From positions 248,001-312,000 of the forward strand of contig JAXHMA010000004.1 in assembly GCA_034521835.1 (NCBI GenBank): a stretch of 64,000 nucleotides of DNA. Direction: 5' to 3'. The stretch comes from JAMQKA01 sp034521835 (GTDB lineage: Bacteria; Bacteroidota; Rhodothermia; Balneolales; Balneolaceae). The position numbers and the translations under genes were made by a program. Position 1 is the stretch's first letter, and each line of letters opens with the position of its first letter. The notes beneath the pieces were generated by a model. That model saw nothing but the letters and a program-made list of their open reading frames with translations, made no database searches and was not told where the DNA came from. Shown here piece after piece: positions 19,003-28,348 of this stretch.

Positions 19003-19765
19003 TTAATTATTAGATACAGCCTTGTTTTCTACATCCGCAAGATATGAAAATTGTCCCTCGAGTTCAGGCAAGGTACTGTTATTAACAACAGTTGCTTCGA
19101 ATACGTTTTCGAAATGTGTGACGATGTGAGTCTTGACTTCTTCGGGATCAACAGGGTGATCTAGCAACTGCTGCATGCTGGTGACCTCTTTATTTGAGAT
19201 GCCGCAGGGAACGATGTTTTTAAAATAACTCAAATCGGTGTTAACATTCAGAGCAAAACCATGCATAGTAACCCAGCGTGAACATTTTATACCCATCGCA
19301 CATATTTTCCTCCCCCACCCAAACACCGGTGAGTCCTTCGATGCGGCCAGCTTCAATATCGTACTCCGCACAGGTACGTATGATGACTTCCTCCAGGTAC
19401 CGCAGGTATTTGTGGATGTCGGTGAAATAGCGATCCAAATCCAAAATTGGGTAGCCAACGATCTGTCCGGGTCCATGATACGTGATGTCTCCGCCCCGGT
19501 CAATTTCTACATATTCGGCGTCAATATTCGAGAGTTCAGCCATACTTTTAAGCAGGTTTGCAACATCCCCGCTTTTGCCAAGCGTATACACGTGGGGATG
19601 CTCTACAAACAGGAGCACATCGTTGCTTTCACTGCCGGGTTTATAGAGCTTTTTCTTGCGTCGTTTTAGCTTTTCATCCACCAGGCGCTGCTGGATGGCA
19701 GCCTGCAGATCCCACATGGGCTTATAGGGAGCATGACCAATATCATGTACTTCAATGGTTGGCAT
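19003..19765 (-). CDS. lipB: Octanoyl-ACP:protein N-octanoyltransferase LipB (one frameshift)
   Basis: Transfers octanoate from acyl carrier protein to lipoyl domains, ahead of LipA. Starts MPTIEVHDIGHAPYKPMWD at 19765. Family blocks: LFVEHPHVYTLGKSG, DRGGDITYHGPGQIVGYPI and RIEGLTGVWVGEEN. The frame changes near 19300, and the active-site region continues as RWVTMHGFALNVNTDLSYF, then VPCGISNKEVTSM with the conserved Cys. Ends at 19003, 9 bases before the lipA start. Probably one indel error. Confidence 0.92.
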
Positions 19766-19777
19766 GACAGTTCAATT

Positions 19778-20290
19778 TCTCGCAGAGCCGCTAAGCCGCT
19801 AAGAAAAAAATTACAGTTTATATACGACACGCTTAATGCCGTCTTTTATTAACTTTTCATTGAAATTTACTAATAGACCCAACCTTAAATTAGTGAGTTT
19901 TAGATATGTTAATACCTGTTTGTAGTGGACACCAGCTAAACTTTTTACAGATTTTAATTCAATCAGCACTTTGTCCTCGATGATCAAATCGGCACGAAAA
20001 CCTAGTTCCATTTTTTTATTATCCCAGGTTACAGGTATGGCTTTCTGCCTTTTTACAGCCAGTTTTTGCTTCTGTAATTCATAAAACAAAACTTCTTCAT
20101 ATAACGATTCCAAAAGTCCCGGTCCAAGACGAGTGTGGATCTGATAACAAGTATCCACAATAATGCCCGAGAGTCGATTCTCTGGTTTATTCCTATCCTC
20201 GGGCATATTCTTTTCTCCTGACTGTCATTTAAGTCAGCATTCTTAGATTCTGTCTATAAAATTTCTCTGCGGCTTAGCGGCTCTGCGAGA
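19778..20290. repeat. 22-bp perfect inverted repeat enclosing a GxxExxY gene
   Basis: TCTCGCAGAGCCGCTAAGCC at 19778-19797 (22 bp in all, to 19799) recurs in perfect inverted orientation at 20269-20290. Each arm is internally repetitive, alternating GCAGAG/GCTAAG-type units. The only gene between them is the GxxExxY gene. Similar CGCAGAG-type repeats are commonly seen beside GxxExxY genes in other genomes (recalled, not checked), which suggests an associated mobile unit. Confidence 0.8.
19811..20206 (-). CDS. GxxExxY family protein
   Basis: Intact, 131 residues. The name-giving motif is GPGLLESLYEEVLFYEL (G, E and Y at about residues 30-37), followed by FRADLIIEDKVLIELKSV, a PD-(D/E)XK-like core with D and E-x-K, and HYKQVLTYLKLTN. 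Function is unknown; the nuclease-like core suggests nucleic-acid processing. It interrupts the lpdA-lipB-lipA run and is enclosed by a perfect 22-bp inverted repeat, so it was probably inserted as a unit. Confidence 0.9.
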   Translation of the reverse strand: MPEDRNKPENRLSGIIVDTCYQIHTRLGPGLLESLYEEVLFYELQKQKLAVKRQKAIPVTWDNKKMELGFRADLIIEDKVLIELKSVKSLAGVHYKQVLTYLKLTNLRLGLLVNFNEKLIKDGIKRVVYKL

Positions 20291-20294
20291 GCTT

Positions 20295-21716
20295 TTACTT
20301 CTTGCTTGGCTGCGTGCCGAGGTGTACGCCTACTTTATATGCTTCAGCCACTGCTTCCATTACGGCCTCAGAAAGTGTTGGGTGTGGATGGATACCGTGG
20401 ATAATTTCGTGACCAGTCGTCTCAAGGTCCCGAGCCACAACTGCTTCGGCGATCAGTTCCGTTACGTTGGCGCCGATCATATGGCAGCCCAGCCACTCAC
20501 CGTACTTCTCATCAAAGACGACTTTTACGAAGCCCTCCTCATGACCGTAGGCGGTCGCTTTACCACTGGCGGAAAAGGGAAATTTGCCGACAAGCACATC
20601 GTAGCCTTCTTCCTTGGCCTGCTCCTCGGTATATCCTACAGAGGCAATCTGCGGCTCGCAGTACGTGCAGCCGGGAATGTTGTTGTAATTCATGGGATGC
20701 ACCTCTTCGCCAGCCAGTCTTTCAACGCAAAGGATCCCTTCATGGGTGGCTTTGTGCGCAAGCCACGGAGGTCCGGCCACATCACCTATGGCAAAAATAT
20801 TTTCAACGGAGGTCTGATAAGTTTCTTTATCAATTTCGATAGCGCCTTTTTCATATTTCACGCCTATCTCATCGAGTCCGATGCCTTCTACATTGCCGAT
20901 AACGCCGACGGCAGAAAGTACAACATCCGCTTCTGCTGTTTCTTCACCATCCGATGTTTTGATGGTCACTTCAACGCCATCGCCTTTTTCCTTGACCTCC
21001 TCTACCGTACTGCCGGTCATAATGTTCATGCCCTTTTTCTTGTAGATTTTGGCTAACTCCCTGCCAATATCTTTGTCCTCAACAGGTACCAGCGTATCTT
21101 CCAATTCAACTACCGTTACCTCGGTCCCTATTGTGTGATAGAAATAGGCAAACTCGACACCGATCGCTCCGGCACCGATGATCAACATTTTCTCAGGCTG
21201 ACTTTCCAGCTGCATCGCTTTTTCTGAGTCGATCACAAGCTCTCCATCAATGGGGATATTAGGCAGCTCCCGCGGGTGGGCTCCGGTAGCGATAATAAAC
21301 TTATCCGCTTTAATCTGATCTTGGGTTTCATCGTTATCATCAACAACCTTGATCTGGTCTTTAGACTCAAAGATGCCCTTGCCTTCAAACACCTCAATCT
21401 TGTTGGCCTTCATTAAAAACTGGACGCCCTTACTCATCTTATTGGCCACGTTCCGGCTGCGACTTATGATGCCGCCAAAATCAGCAGAATAATCACCGAC
21501 CTCCACACCGTAATCTTCGGCGTGTTCAATATTTTCATACACCTCGGCAGACCGCAACAATGCCTTGGTTGGAATACACCCTATATTCAGACATACACCG
21601 CCCAAGTGACGTTTTTCAACGATTGCTGTTTTAAATCCCAGTTGCGATGCGCGAATAGCTGCCACATAGCCACCGGGGCCGGATCCAATTACGCAGATAT
21701 CAAATTCTTTAGCCAT
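20295..21716 (-). CDS. lpdA: Dihydrolipoyl dehydrogenase (E3)
   Basis: FAD enzyme that reoxidises dihydrolipoyl groups of 2-oxoacid dehydrogenase and glycine cleavage complexes, making NADH. Intact, 473 residues. FAD loop ICVIGSGPGGYVAAIRA; redox cysteines C42 and C47 in GGVCLNIGCIPTKAL; NAD loop LIIGAGAIGVEFAYFYH; FAD site IFAIGDVAGPPWLAHKA; catalytic His-Glu region HGIHPHPTLSEAVMEAVAEA. First gene of a lipoate-related group with lipB and lipA downstream. Confidence 0.96.
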   Translation of the reverse strand: MAKEFDICVIGSGPGGYVAAIRASQLGFKTAIVEKRHLGGVCLNIGCIPTKALLRSAEVYENIEHAEDYGVEVGDYSADFGGIISRSRNVANKMSKGVQFLMKANKIEVFEGKGIFESKDQIKVVDDNDETQDQIKADKFIIATGAHPRELPNIPIDGELVIDSEKAMQLESQPEKMLIIGAGAIGVEFAYFYHTIGTEVTVVELEDTLVPVEDKDIGRELAKIYKKKGMNIMTGSTVEEVKEKGDGVEVTIKTSDGEETAEADVVLSAVGVIGNVEGIGLDEIGVKYEKGAIEIDKETYQTSVENIFAIGDVAGPPWLAHKATHEGILCVERLAGEEVHPMNYNNIPGCTYCEPQIASVGYTEEQAKEEGYDVLVGKFPFSASGKATAYGHEEGFVKVVFDEKYGEWLGCHMIGANVTELIAEAVVARDLETTGHEIIHGIHPHPTLSEAVMEAVAEAYKVGVHLGTQPSKK

Positions 21717-22272
21717 AAGAATACTGTTCTTTATTGATGGATTGAATGATTGAGGGATTGATCTTTAAAAGCTTCGCCTTTTCCATAATCTATTTTTTGT
21801 GAGATCAACCCCTCACTCTCTCAGTCCGTATAAATCGCGGGTCTAATTTAAGGATATTAGCCACAAGGTAAAATTGGATCAGCCATAATTTTAACCGTTT
21901 GTTTAATGGCTACATAGCGCATTGCAGTTGAACAGTTGAGGTTGCATTTTAATTAGCCTGGATTATTCATGAAATTGTGATGCATACAGGGTAATTCACT
22001 GATATTGTGCTGCCTATTAAAGATGACAAATAGCTTAACTATGTTAACTATGAATGTTGTAACTAACGGCTGCAAAATTTGGTCCTGCACTTCGTTGACG
22101 GAAAAAGCCGTGCTCAAGATGTACAGGCACCTTTGCGCGGTCACTTCCCACCCTAGTCTCGTTCAAAACCAAATTTCTTGGGGAATAATCCGGGTTAGAG
22201 CAACTTTTAGGAACATTAAGGATGTTTCTCTGTTTGTTAACATACAATTAATTCCAATTCATTCTGCTTTTT
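21717..22272. other. Intergenic region without a recognised gene
   Basis: About 555 bases between divergent lpdA and the metzincin-like lipoprotein gene. The first part has loose ATTGA repeats (around 21736-21760). I see no coding frame with recognisable content, no RNA and no strong terminator. Confidence 0.4.
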
Positions 22273-23100
22273 ATGAGGTTGATAAGGACATTATTTCCCA
22301 TAGTCTCTGTACTTGCAATTATACTGTTATTTTTTTCCTGTAGCGATACTGCAACCAGCCCCAATGTAGATAATGGCAAAAATGGGGATGAAGAAGATCC
22401 AGAGCAGGAAGAACCTTTTTCCCGTACAGAACCGTCGGGTGCCTCTGCAAATGACTTCCTGTCGGATTCGGACTTTTCTGAGCTTGTCGTGGAGATTGAC
22501 TATATCGGCAGCAGCTTCGAGCCCACGCAAGATGCCATCGCAAGCTTGGAAACTTTCCTGCAGGAGCGGCTGCATAAGAGAGCGGTTACGGTGATGGAGC
22601 CGACACAGATCAGCAGTGATTCCGACCAAAATTACACCATTGATGAAATTGTGGAGCTTGAAAACCAGCATCGTGACACTCAAACAGAGGGCGATAAGCT
22701 CACGGCCTATATGCTAATTACGGATGGCCGTTTCCACCAAGATGGACAACAGACGAATGTGCTTGGTATTGCCTACTACAACACGTCAACCGCCTTTTTC
22801 GGCGAAGGATATAACGAGGCCAGCGGCGGTCTCGGTCAAGCTTCCCGATACCAGGTTGAAGCCACTTCATTCAGACATGAATTTGGCCACATGTTTGGGC
22901 TGGTGGGCATTGAAGAATCGGGCACAGATATGCAGACCAACCACCAAGATACGGAAAACGGCCATCATTGCGATGATGACAGCTGCCTGATGTATTACGC
23001 AATGGAAACTTCGGATCTCTTTAGCGGTGCGTTTGGCGGAAATATTCCACCACTGGATCAAAACTGCATCGACGATCTGCAGGCCAATGGCGGGAAATGA
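22273..23100 (+). CDS. Lipoprotein zinc metallopeptidase, metzincin-like
   Basis: Intact, 275 residues. A lipoprotein signal ends in LAIILLFFSC with C23 as the lipidated residue, so it is an envelope protein. A low-complexity acidic linker follows (about 30-50). The active-site helix is HEFGHMFGL at 202-210, with a third histidine at 224 (QTNH) and a Met-turn SCLMYYAM near 237-244: the HExxH, distal His and Met-turn pattern of metzincins. The distal His is further away than the classical HExxHxxGxxH spacing. C233, C238 and C264 may form a disulfide. Substrate unknown; no operon partner. Confidence 0.75.
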   Translation: MRLIRTLFPIVSVLAIILLFFSCSDTATSPNVDNGKNGDEEDPEQEEPFSRTEPSGASANDFLSDSDFSELVVEIDYIGSSFEPTQDAIASLETFLQERLHKRAVTVMEPTQISSDSDQNYTIDEIVELENQHRDTQTEGDKLTAYMLITDGRFHQDGQQTNVLGIAYYNTSTAFFGEGYNEASGGLGQASRYQVEATSFRHEFGHMFGLVGIEESGTDMQTNHQDTENGHHCDDDSCLMYYAMETSDLFSGAFGGNIPPLDQNCIDDLQANGGK

Positions 23101-23224
23101 GGTTGGTTCAGAGTCATGGGTCGTAAGTCTTGAGTAGAATCAGCTCACGACTCTAGTGTAGTGACTATTAAAAAAGCAAACTAATGATAAGCTTACTTAA
23201 TAAGAATAATGGCAGTTCAAATTA

Positions 23225-23249
23225 CCCCCTTGAAGGCGCGCGAAGGGGG
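23225..23249. repeat. C-rich/G-rich intergenic hairpin
   Basis: CCCCCTT and AAGGGGG enclose an 11-base spacer between the metallopeptidase gene and prfC. It is similar in style to the longer hairpin at 5516-5549 and is probably a dispersed intergenic repeat. Confidence 0.5.
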
Positions 23250-23336
23250 ATGTTAGGGAATAGAGCAAGCCGAGTGAAAGTCATGAATACTAGTTTACTC
23301 ACTAATGGATTATGACACTATACTCATTTCCCAAGA

Positions 23337-24956
23337 CTAATTTTGTTTGAATTTATAGAGATTTTCGCTGCCTACTTTTTCTTCGGCTTGATTCAGCGCG
23401 TACCCGCTGTCAAACAGAACAATCGGGTTCTCCTCCATATCCTGAGTGACATGCGTAGAATAGCTTGATTTAAGTTTATCGATCAGGTCTTGGTTTTCAG
23501 GCAGCCAGCGCGCTGCATGGTAACTGACGCTGTGCATATTCAGCTCTACGTTATATTCGCTCTGCATGCGGTGTTTCACCACATCAAACTGGAGCGCTCC
23601 CACGGTACCGAGCAGCAGCTCGTTGCCTACGCCCCCGGGCACTTCAAACACATGGACGACCCCCTCTTCGGCCAGCTGCTTTAATCCTTCGCGCAGCTGC
23701 TTCCGCTTAAACGGATCTTTCGTTGCCACTTTCATGAAGTGTTCAGGCGTAAACAGCGGAATGACGTTAAACTTAACCGGTTTGTCGCTGTATATCGTAG
23801 TACCAATGCGAAAAGAACCCGGATTAAAAAGCGACACAACATCGCCGGGATAGGCTTCTTCCAGAATGTGGCGTTCATCGCCCATGAGCGTATGCGGGGT
23901 AGACATTCGCACCTTGTTACCTGTGCTGGCTTCGGTTACTTCCAGGTCACGTTCAAACTTGCCGGATGTAATACGAACGAATGCGGCACAGTCGCGGTGA
24001 TTGGGATTCATATTAGCCTGTAGCTTAAACACAAACCCTGAAAAGTCATCCCCAATCACTCGTTCCGTTCCATCTTCGTTTTCATACGACTGAGGGGGAT
24101 TAGCTAGCTCAGAGAAGTAGTTCAGGAATACATCCAGGCCAAAATTATTGAGTGCCGAACCAAAAAACATCGGCGTGCGCTTGCCGTTCAGGTAGGCCTC
24201 GCGGTCCATAGATTCAAAAATATCCTCAACCAACAGCGCTTCTTCGTAAAATTCGTCTTTCATCGACTGGGAAATGGAGCACTTTTCCAGCCCCTCTTCC
24301 AGCCCGTACACCTCGGTTTCCGCTTTTTGTGCACCATGTTTCTCTTTGCGATAGAGGTAGAGCTCCTTGCCAATCAGATCGTAAATACCCTGGAAATTTT
24401 TACCATATCCCAGCGGCCAAGAAGCAGGAATCGGCTCAATACCCAGCTGGTTTTCTACGTTGCTCATAATCTCCAGCGGTTTTAGGCCGGGACGGTCGCA
24501 CTTATTCACAAAAGTAATGATCGGGATCTCCCGCATCTTACACACTTCAAACAGCTTTTCGGTTTGCTCCTCAACGCCTTTCGCCACGTCGATCACCATT
24601 AGGGCCGTGTCGGCGGCCACCAGCGTGCGCAGGGTATCTTCGGAAAAGTCTTTGTGACCGGGCGTATCCAGCAAGTTGTACTTGATGTTATCTTTCTCGA
24701 ACCGAAGCACCGAGGAGGTTACAGAAATACCGCGCTCTTTTTCAATCGCCATCCAGTCGGAGGCGGCGTAGCGGCTGGCTTTTCGCTGGCGGATGGAGCC
24801 GGCCTCGTGGATAGCGCCTCCATAGAGCAGCAGCTTTTCGGTGAGTGTGGTCTTCCCGGCATCCGGGTGAGAGATAATCGCGAAGGTACGCCGCCGCCGG
24901 GCCTCCTTCTCAATCTCGTTTTGTCGTTCGGTTGTAGCTGTATCTGTATCGGCCAT
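23337..24956 (-). CDS. prfC: Peptide chain release factor 3
   Basis: GTPase that recycles release factors RF1/RF2 from the ribosome. Intact. ATG 24956 (MADTDTATTERQ) is chosen over the upstream ATG at 25001 because relatives begin near here; that gives 539 residues. G motifs: SHPDAGKTTLTEKLLL, LLDTPGHKDFSEDTLR and TFVNKCDRPGLKP. The RF3-specific stretch YGGAIHEAGSIRQRKASRYA separates it from EF-G. A degenerate 25-bp repeat lies on either side of the gene. Confidence 0.96.
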   Translation of the reverse strand: MADTDTATTERQNEIEKEARRRRTFAIISHPDAGKTTLTEKLLLYGGAIHEAGSIRQRKASRYAASDWMAIEKERGISVTSSVLRFEKDNIKYNLLDTPGHKDFSEDTLRTLVAADTALMVIDVAKGVEEQTEKLFEVCKMREIPIITFVNKCDRPGLKPLEIMSNVENQLGIEPIPASWPLGYGKNFQGIYDLIGKELYLYRKEKHGAQKAETEVYGLEEGLEKCSISQSMKDEFYEEALLVEDIFESMDREAYLNGKRTPMFFGSALNNFGLDVFLNYFSELANPPQSYENEDGTERVIGDDFSGFVFKLQANMNPNHRDCAAFVRITSGKFERDLEVTEASTGNKVRMSTPHTLMGDERHILEEAYPGDVVSLFNPGSFRIGTTIYSDKPVKFNVIPLFTPEHFMKVATKDPFKRKQLREGLKQLAEEGVVHVFEVPGGVGNELLLGTVGALQFDVVKHRMQSEYNVELNMHSVSYHAARWLPENQDLIDKLKSSYSTHVTQDMEENPIVLFDSGYALNQAEEKVGSENLYKFKQN

Positions 24957-25239
24957 AGGTTTCTTTAACGAAGGGTCTGGTCTGGAAATTCCTGTAATCA
25001 AAAAGCGTTAAAGATAAGGATTTTGGAGGGGAGTTTCACTTAACGATAGTAGTGAGTTTGGGATCGTGGGTCTTGAGTGTTGTTTCCAGCTCCCACTTCC
25101 CTCGTTCAAGTTTGAAACCTGGGCGAAATACTGGCTATTCTCGAAAGAATTAGTTGCAAACATTCACCCGTTTTGAGCTGTTATTTGCGGTAGATAGAAC
25201 CATTTTTAAATTCGACATTCCAAAATCGATATTCATCAC

Positions 25240-26106
25240 TCAAAAAAGTCCCAGTTGCTCATCCTGATTTTCAATGGGCCAGGCGGGCATGGGATTGAGC
25301 TCGATCAGTTCCGAGAGCAACTGGTGAAATTTTCGTGCAATGGGCGGCTGCCTGGCTGAATCGGGCGCATGGGTAAAAACGTAGGGATGCAGTCCTTCTT
25401 TGATCCAGTCTGCCACCATTATAGCCCACTCTTTCAGATACGGCTCGTTGTTGATGGCATCGTTGGCACCCACAAAACGGACGAAAGGTCGTGAGCCGGT
25501 GGTGTCAAAACGTACCGGTACTTTCGGCTTCTTTTTCTGGGCTTTTTTGATCGAGGAATCATCCGATTTCATAGAGTGCAGCTTGCGTGTGTCAAAGGTA
25601 ACGCGGTCTATGTTATAGCTTTTCAACAGTCGGGTAAGTCGGTTTTCATGGCGGCCATGATCAAAGAAATCGGGATGCCGCACCTCCACCGCATAGCTGA
25701 AGGCGCTTGGCAGAATGCACAGCAATTTTTCGAGTTTATCGATTTCCCCGGGTGAAAATTGCGGCGGCAGCTGGATGTGAAACGGACCCAAACGATCGTC
25801 AATCGGTTCAAAAACCTCAATGAATTCCAGCACCTCATCCTCTACCTGGTGGAGTCGTTTTTGGTGCGTAATAGTACGATTGAATTTAAAGCAAAACTTG
25901 AATCCATCGGGCGTCTGTCGCTTCCAGTTTTTCACGGTTTCTTGGTTGGGAATATTATAAAAGGTGGTATTTCCCTCTACCGCGTTAAACACCGACGAAT
26001 ATTGGCGAAGGTAACCTTTCGGTTTCGCATCATCCCGAAAAAAAGTACCGACCCACTCTTTCAGGCTCCAGCCCGTGCATCCCAGGTGATATTTTGTAAT
26101 GGCCAT
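25240..26106 (-). CDS. DUF72 domain protein (YecE-like)
   Basis: Intact, 288 residues. A DUF72 protein with a TIM-barrel-like fold of unknown biochemical role. Family signatures: HLGCTGWSLKEWVGTFF, VFNAVEGNTTFYNIPN, GFKFCFKFNRTITHQKRL, LGPFHIQLPPQFSP, YAVEVRHPDFF and PYVFTHAPDSARQPPIAR. It stands alone between prfC and the serine hydrolase gene on the same strand. Confidence 0.9.
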   Translation of the reverse strand: MAITKYHLGCTGWSLKEWVGTFFRDDAKPKGYLRQYSSVFNAVEGNTTFYNIPNQETVKNWKRQTPDGFKFCFKFNRTITHQKRLHQVEDEVLEFIEVFEPIDDRLGPFHIQLPPQFSPGEIDKLEKLLCILPSAFSYAVEVRHPDFFDHGRHENRLTRLLKSYNIDRVTFDTRKLHSMKSDDSSIKKAQKKKPKVPVRFDTTGSRPFVRFVGANDAINNEPYLKEWAIMVADWIKEGLHPYVFTHAPDSARQPPIARKFHQLLSELIELNPMPAWPIENQDEQLGLF

Positions 26107-26221
26107 AATATTCGCTCGTACTAATATTTAACGCTGATACAGCTATCAGTATAAGAAATCTGTGGATTCCTGGCAGGTTCAGATCAAATTCTGATTGCCG
26201 CGTTATCCAATTGAAATGCAG

Positions 26222-27274
26222 TTACCGCGCTTTTACAGGATCCTCGAGAAAAGGAATTATTTGGTCTCCAAGTAGATCAAACACCGGGCGTTTGTAGCTG
26301 CGTGACTGGTTGGCGTTTTGCAGCGATGAGGTGAGCACTACCACCGAATTGAGTTCAGGTATGATAAAAATGTATTGCCCACCGAAGCCCCAGGCAAAAT
26401 AGACTTTATGACCAGCTACGGGGCGATTCCACCACATATAGCCATAATCATAGGGATTGTATTCGCTGCGGGTATAGGTTTGGAAGGATTGTGCCAGCCA
26501 CCCTTTTGATATAATCCGCTGCCCTTCATATGTCCCGCCATTCAACACCATCTGCCCAATTTTCAGCATATCTGCCGGCCTAAGCGCCAGGTTATTCCCG
26601 CCAAAATAGTAGCCCTGGGGATCCTGCTGCCAGCCGCCCGGCTCAATATTCATAGGACCAAACAAGTACCGGTTGGCAAATTCTCGGGTACTCATGCCGG
26701 ACTGCTTTTCGATCATCACCGACAGCAGGTGGGACGTGCCCGTGCTGTAATCCATATCCTGCCCGGGCCGATCCTCCATCGGCTGCTCCAGGGTGAACTC
26801 CACCCAGTCATCACTTACCACCCAGCGGCCGTAATTATGGAAACTGGTGGTCTCCAGCCCTGAGCGCATCGTAAGCAGATCTTTAACCGTGATTTCTCGC
26901 TTCAGGGAGTCGCTGATACTTTCAAAGTATTCGGGGAAAAACTGGTGAATCGGTTGATCTATGCTTTCGATTATACCTTGATCAACGGCGATACCCACCA
27001 GCAATGAAATAATACTTTTGGAGGCAGATTTCGTGTTCATTGGCCGGTGTGCCGGTTGACCGTCAAAGTAGCGCTCCAGCAGCAGCTCTCCGTTTTTTTG
27101 AATCAGCAGGCTGCGGACTGAAGAAATGTCATCGGCCTGCTGGATGATCTGACGATGATCGGTAATAGTACTGTCATCCACAGTACTATTACCGATGCCA
27201 GCGATAGAACGAGCAGGGAATATCCCTAACATTATCAGTAAAGCTATTCCCAAAAGTAATTGCTTGTTTTTCAT
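26222..27274 (-). CDS. Exported serine hydrolase of the beta-lactamase / penicillin-binding family
   Basis: Intact. ATG 27274 is preferred (MKNKQLLLGIALLIMLGIF makes a clean signal peptide); an upstream ATG at 27307 is also possible. The SxxK motif is NTKSASKSI. The second motif, normally YxN, is DYSTGTSHL; the third region is FAWGFGGQYIFIIP. This is the class C-like fold (COG1680) used by esterases and peptidases more often than by true beta-lactamases. Secreted or periplasmic. The replacement of the Asn in YxN is common in this branch, and the substrate is unknown. Confidence 0.88.
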   Translation of the reverse strand: MKNKQLLLGIALLIMLGIFPARSIAGIGNSTVDDSTITDHRQIIQQADDISSVRSLLIQKNGELLLERYFDGQPAHRPMNTKSASKSIISLLVGIAVDQGIIESIDQPIHQFFPEYFESISDSLKREITVKDLLTMRSGLETTSFHNYGRWVVSDDWVEFTLEQPMEDRPGQDMDYSTGTSHLLSVMIEKQSGMSTREFANRYLFGPMNIEPGGWQQDPQGYYFGGNNLALRPADMLKIGQMVLNGGTYEGQRIISKGWLAQSFQTYTRSEYNPYDYGYMWWNRPVAGHKVYFAWGFGGQYIFIIPELNSVVVLTSSLQNANQSRSYKRPVFDLLGDQIIPFLEDPVKAR

Positions 27275-27484
27275 AATAATCCAAAGAAGTTTTTTCCTTT
27301 CTATCAACTATCCCAAAAAGGGTAACCCGCAAAAGAACGTTCCTGGTAAATGTTTCAATTTAATACGAAAAGGTATTCTATATATTTCCTCAGAATATAC
27401 CTTTTGGTTCATATTGTAAATACTTAACTGAATAAAAGCCCGTTTCTACAAGTAGTTACTTCAAAATATAGCTGGAAGGAACCT

Positions 27485-27883
27485 ATGAAGCTTGATATGC
27501 AACCAACACTCGTTTTAGCTTTCCTTTTACTTTTTGGCGGATGTAGTATTTTTTCTTCAGAGGAGCCTGTGTTGATTCGCGTTCAGAATAGCAGCTCTCT
27601 CGAGATGGAAGATGTCACGGTCCGTTTCCCCGAGCAGGAGGTGATGTATGGTGATATCGATTCCGGAGAGTACTCTTCCTACACCGATATCTCAAAAGCC
27701 TATCGATACGCCTACTTTGAAACGATAGCTGGCGATAAAAAGGTGGTGCTACAGCCGATCGATTATGTGGGTGAATCGTACCTGGAGGAGGGGAAATATA
27801 CTTACGTGCTAAATATCCACGAAGAGTCTTACCAGCAGGATGACTACCCATTTGCACTGACCCTTTCACTTCAGCGGGATTAA
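27485..27883 (+). CDS. Small lipoprotein of unknown function
   Basis: Intact, 132 residues. The signal sequence with lipobox is LVLAFLLLFGGC with C20 lipidated. The mature part is beta-rich and acidic (VLIRVQNSSSLEMEDVTVRF, GEYSSYTDISKAYRYAYF). No family recognised. A Shine-Dalgarno-like GGAAGGAA stretch lies just upstream. Convergent with the DUF3052 gene. Confidence 0.75.
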   Translation: MKLDMQPTLVLAFLLLFGGCSIFSSEEPVLIRVQNSSSLEMEDVTVRFPEQEVMYGDIDSGEYSSYTDISKAYRYAYFETIAGDKKVVLQPIDYVGESYLEEGKYTYVLNIHEESYQQDDYPFALTLSLQRD

Positions 27884-27906
27884 AGCTACCAACATCGATC
27901 TGACTT

Positions 27907-28329
27907 TTAATCTTTTTTGCGTTGCATAAACTTTAGAGCTGACCAATCTTCATCCACGGCACAGATTTTAACATCTACCAGTCCCAGTTCCAGACCGAGA
28001 TTGCGTACGTCACTTTCACTGATATCGGTCTCCCGCCTAGAGGATTTTTTGATCCATGACACCCACAGCATGCCCTTCTTTTTCAGAATTAATTTGAGGG
28101 GTGGCAACTGGTTGTGCAGCGTACGCTCATCGGGAGCAAAAAGATGAATAAAGTCTACCGGGTCGGGATTGCTTTTGCGTACTAACTTAACTTTGCCGGG
28201 CAGCTCCCCAAGCAGTTCGAAATAGTGCTCGGGTTCATTAACCGGCATAACCGACATCCCAGACTTAATGCCCAGCTTTTTGATCAAAGGTTTATTTGAG
28301 TATCCAGCTGTCATAATTTGTGTGTCCAT
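27907..28329 (-). CDS. DUF3052 family protein
   Basis: ATG 28329 (MDTQIMTAGYSNKPLIKKLG) is chosen because the family begins at the GYS-KPL-KKLGI block; the frame is open further upstream only by overlap with the M20 gene. 140 residues. Other blocks: HYFELLGELPGKV, DFIHLFAPDERTL, MLWVSWIKKSSRRETDIS, and LGLVDVKICAVDEDWSALKF. Function unknown. The start lies 20 bases downstream of the M20 peptidase stop, so the two may be cotranscribed. Confidence 0.85.
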   Translation of the reverse strand: MDTQIMTAGYSNKPLIKKLGIKSGMSVMPVNEPEHYFELLGELPGKVKLVRKSNPDPVDFIHLFAPDERTLHNQLPPLKLILKKKGMLWVSWIKKSSRRETDISESDVRNLGLELGLVDVKICAVDEDWSALKFMQRKKD

Positions 28330-28348
28330 TAACAATGAATTCTGGATG

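Noticed and set aside
20322..21056. A 244-codon open frame on the plus strand opposite lpdA
   Set aside because: lpdA is intact on the other strand with all motifs. The antisense frame has no recognisable content and is a codon-bias shadow.
26222..27274. Calling the serine hydrolase an antibiotic-resistance beta-lactamase
   Set aside because: Only the SxxK and general fold are present. The YxN motif is altered, and this broad family is mostly esterases and peptidases.
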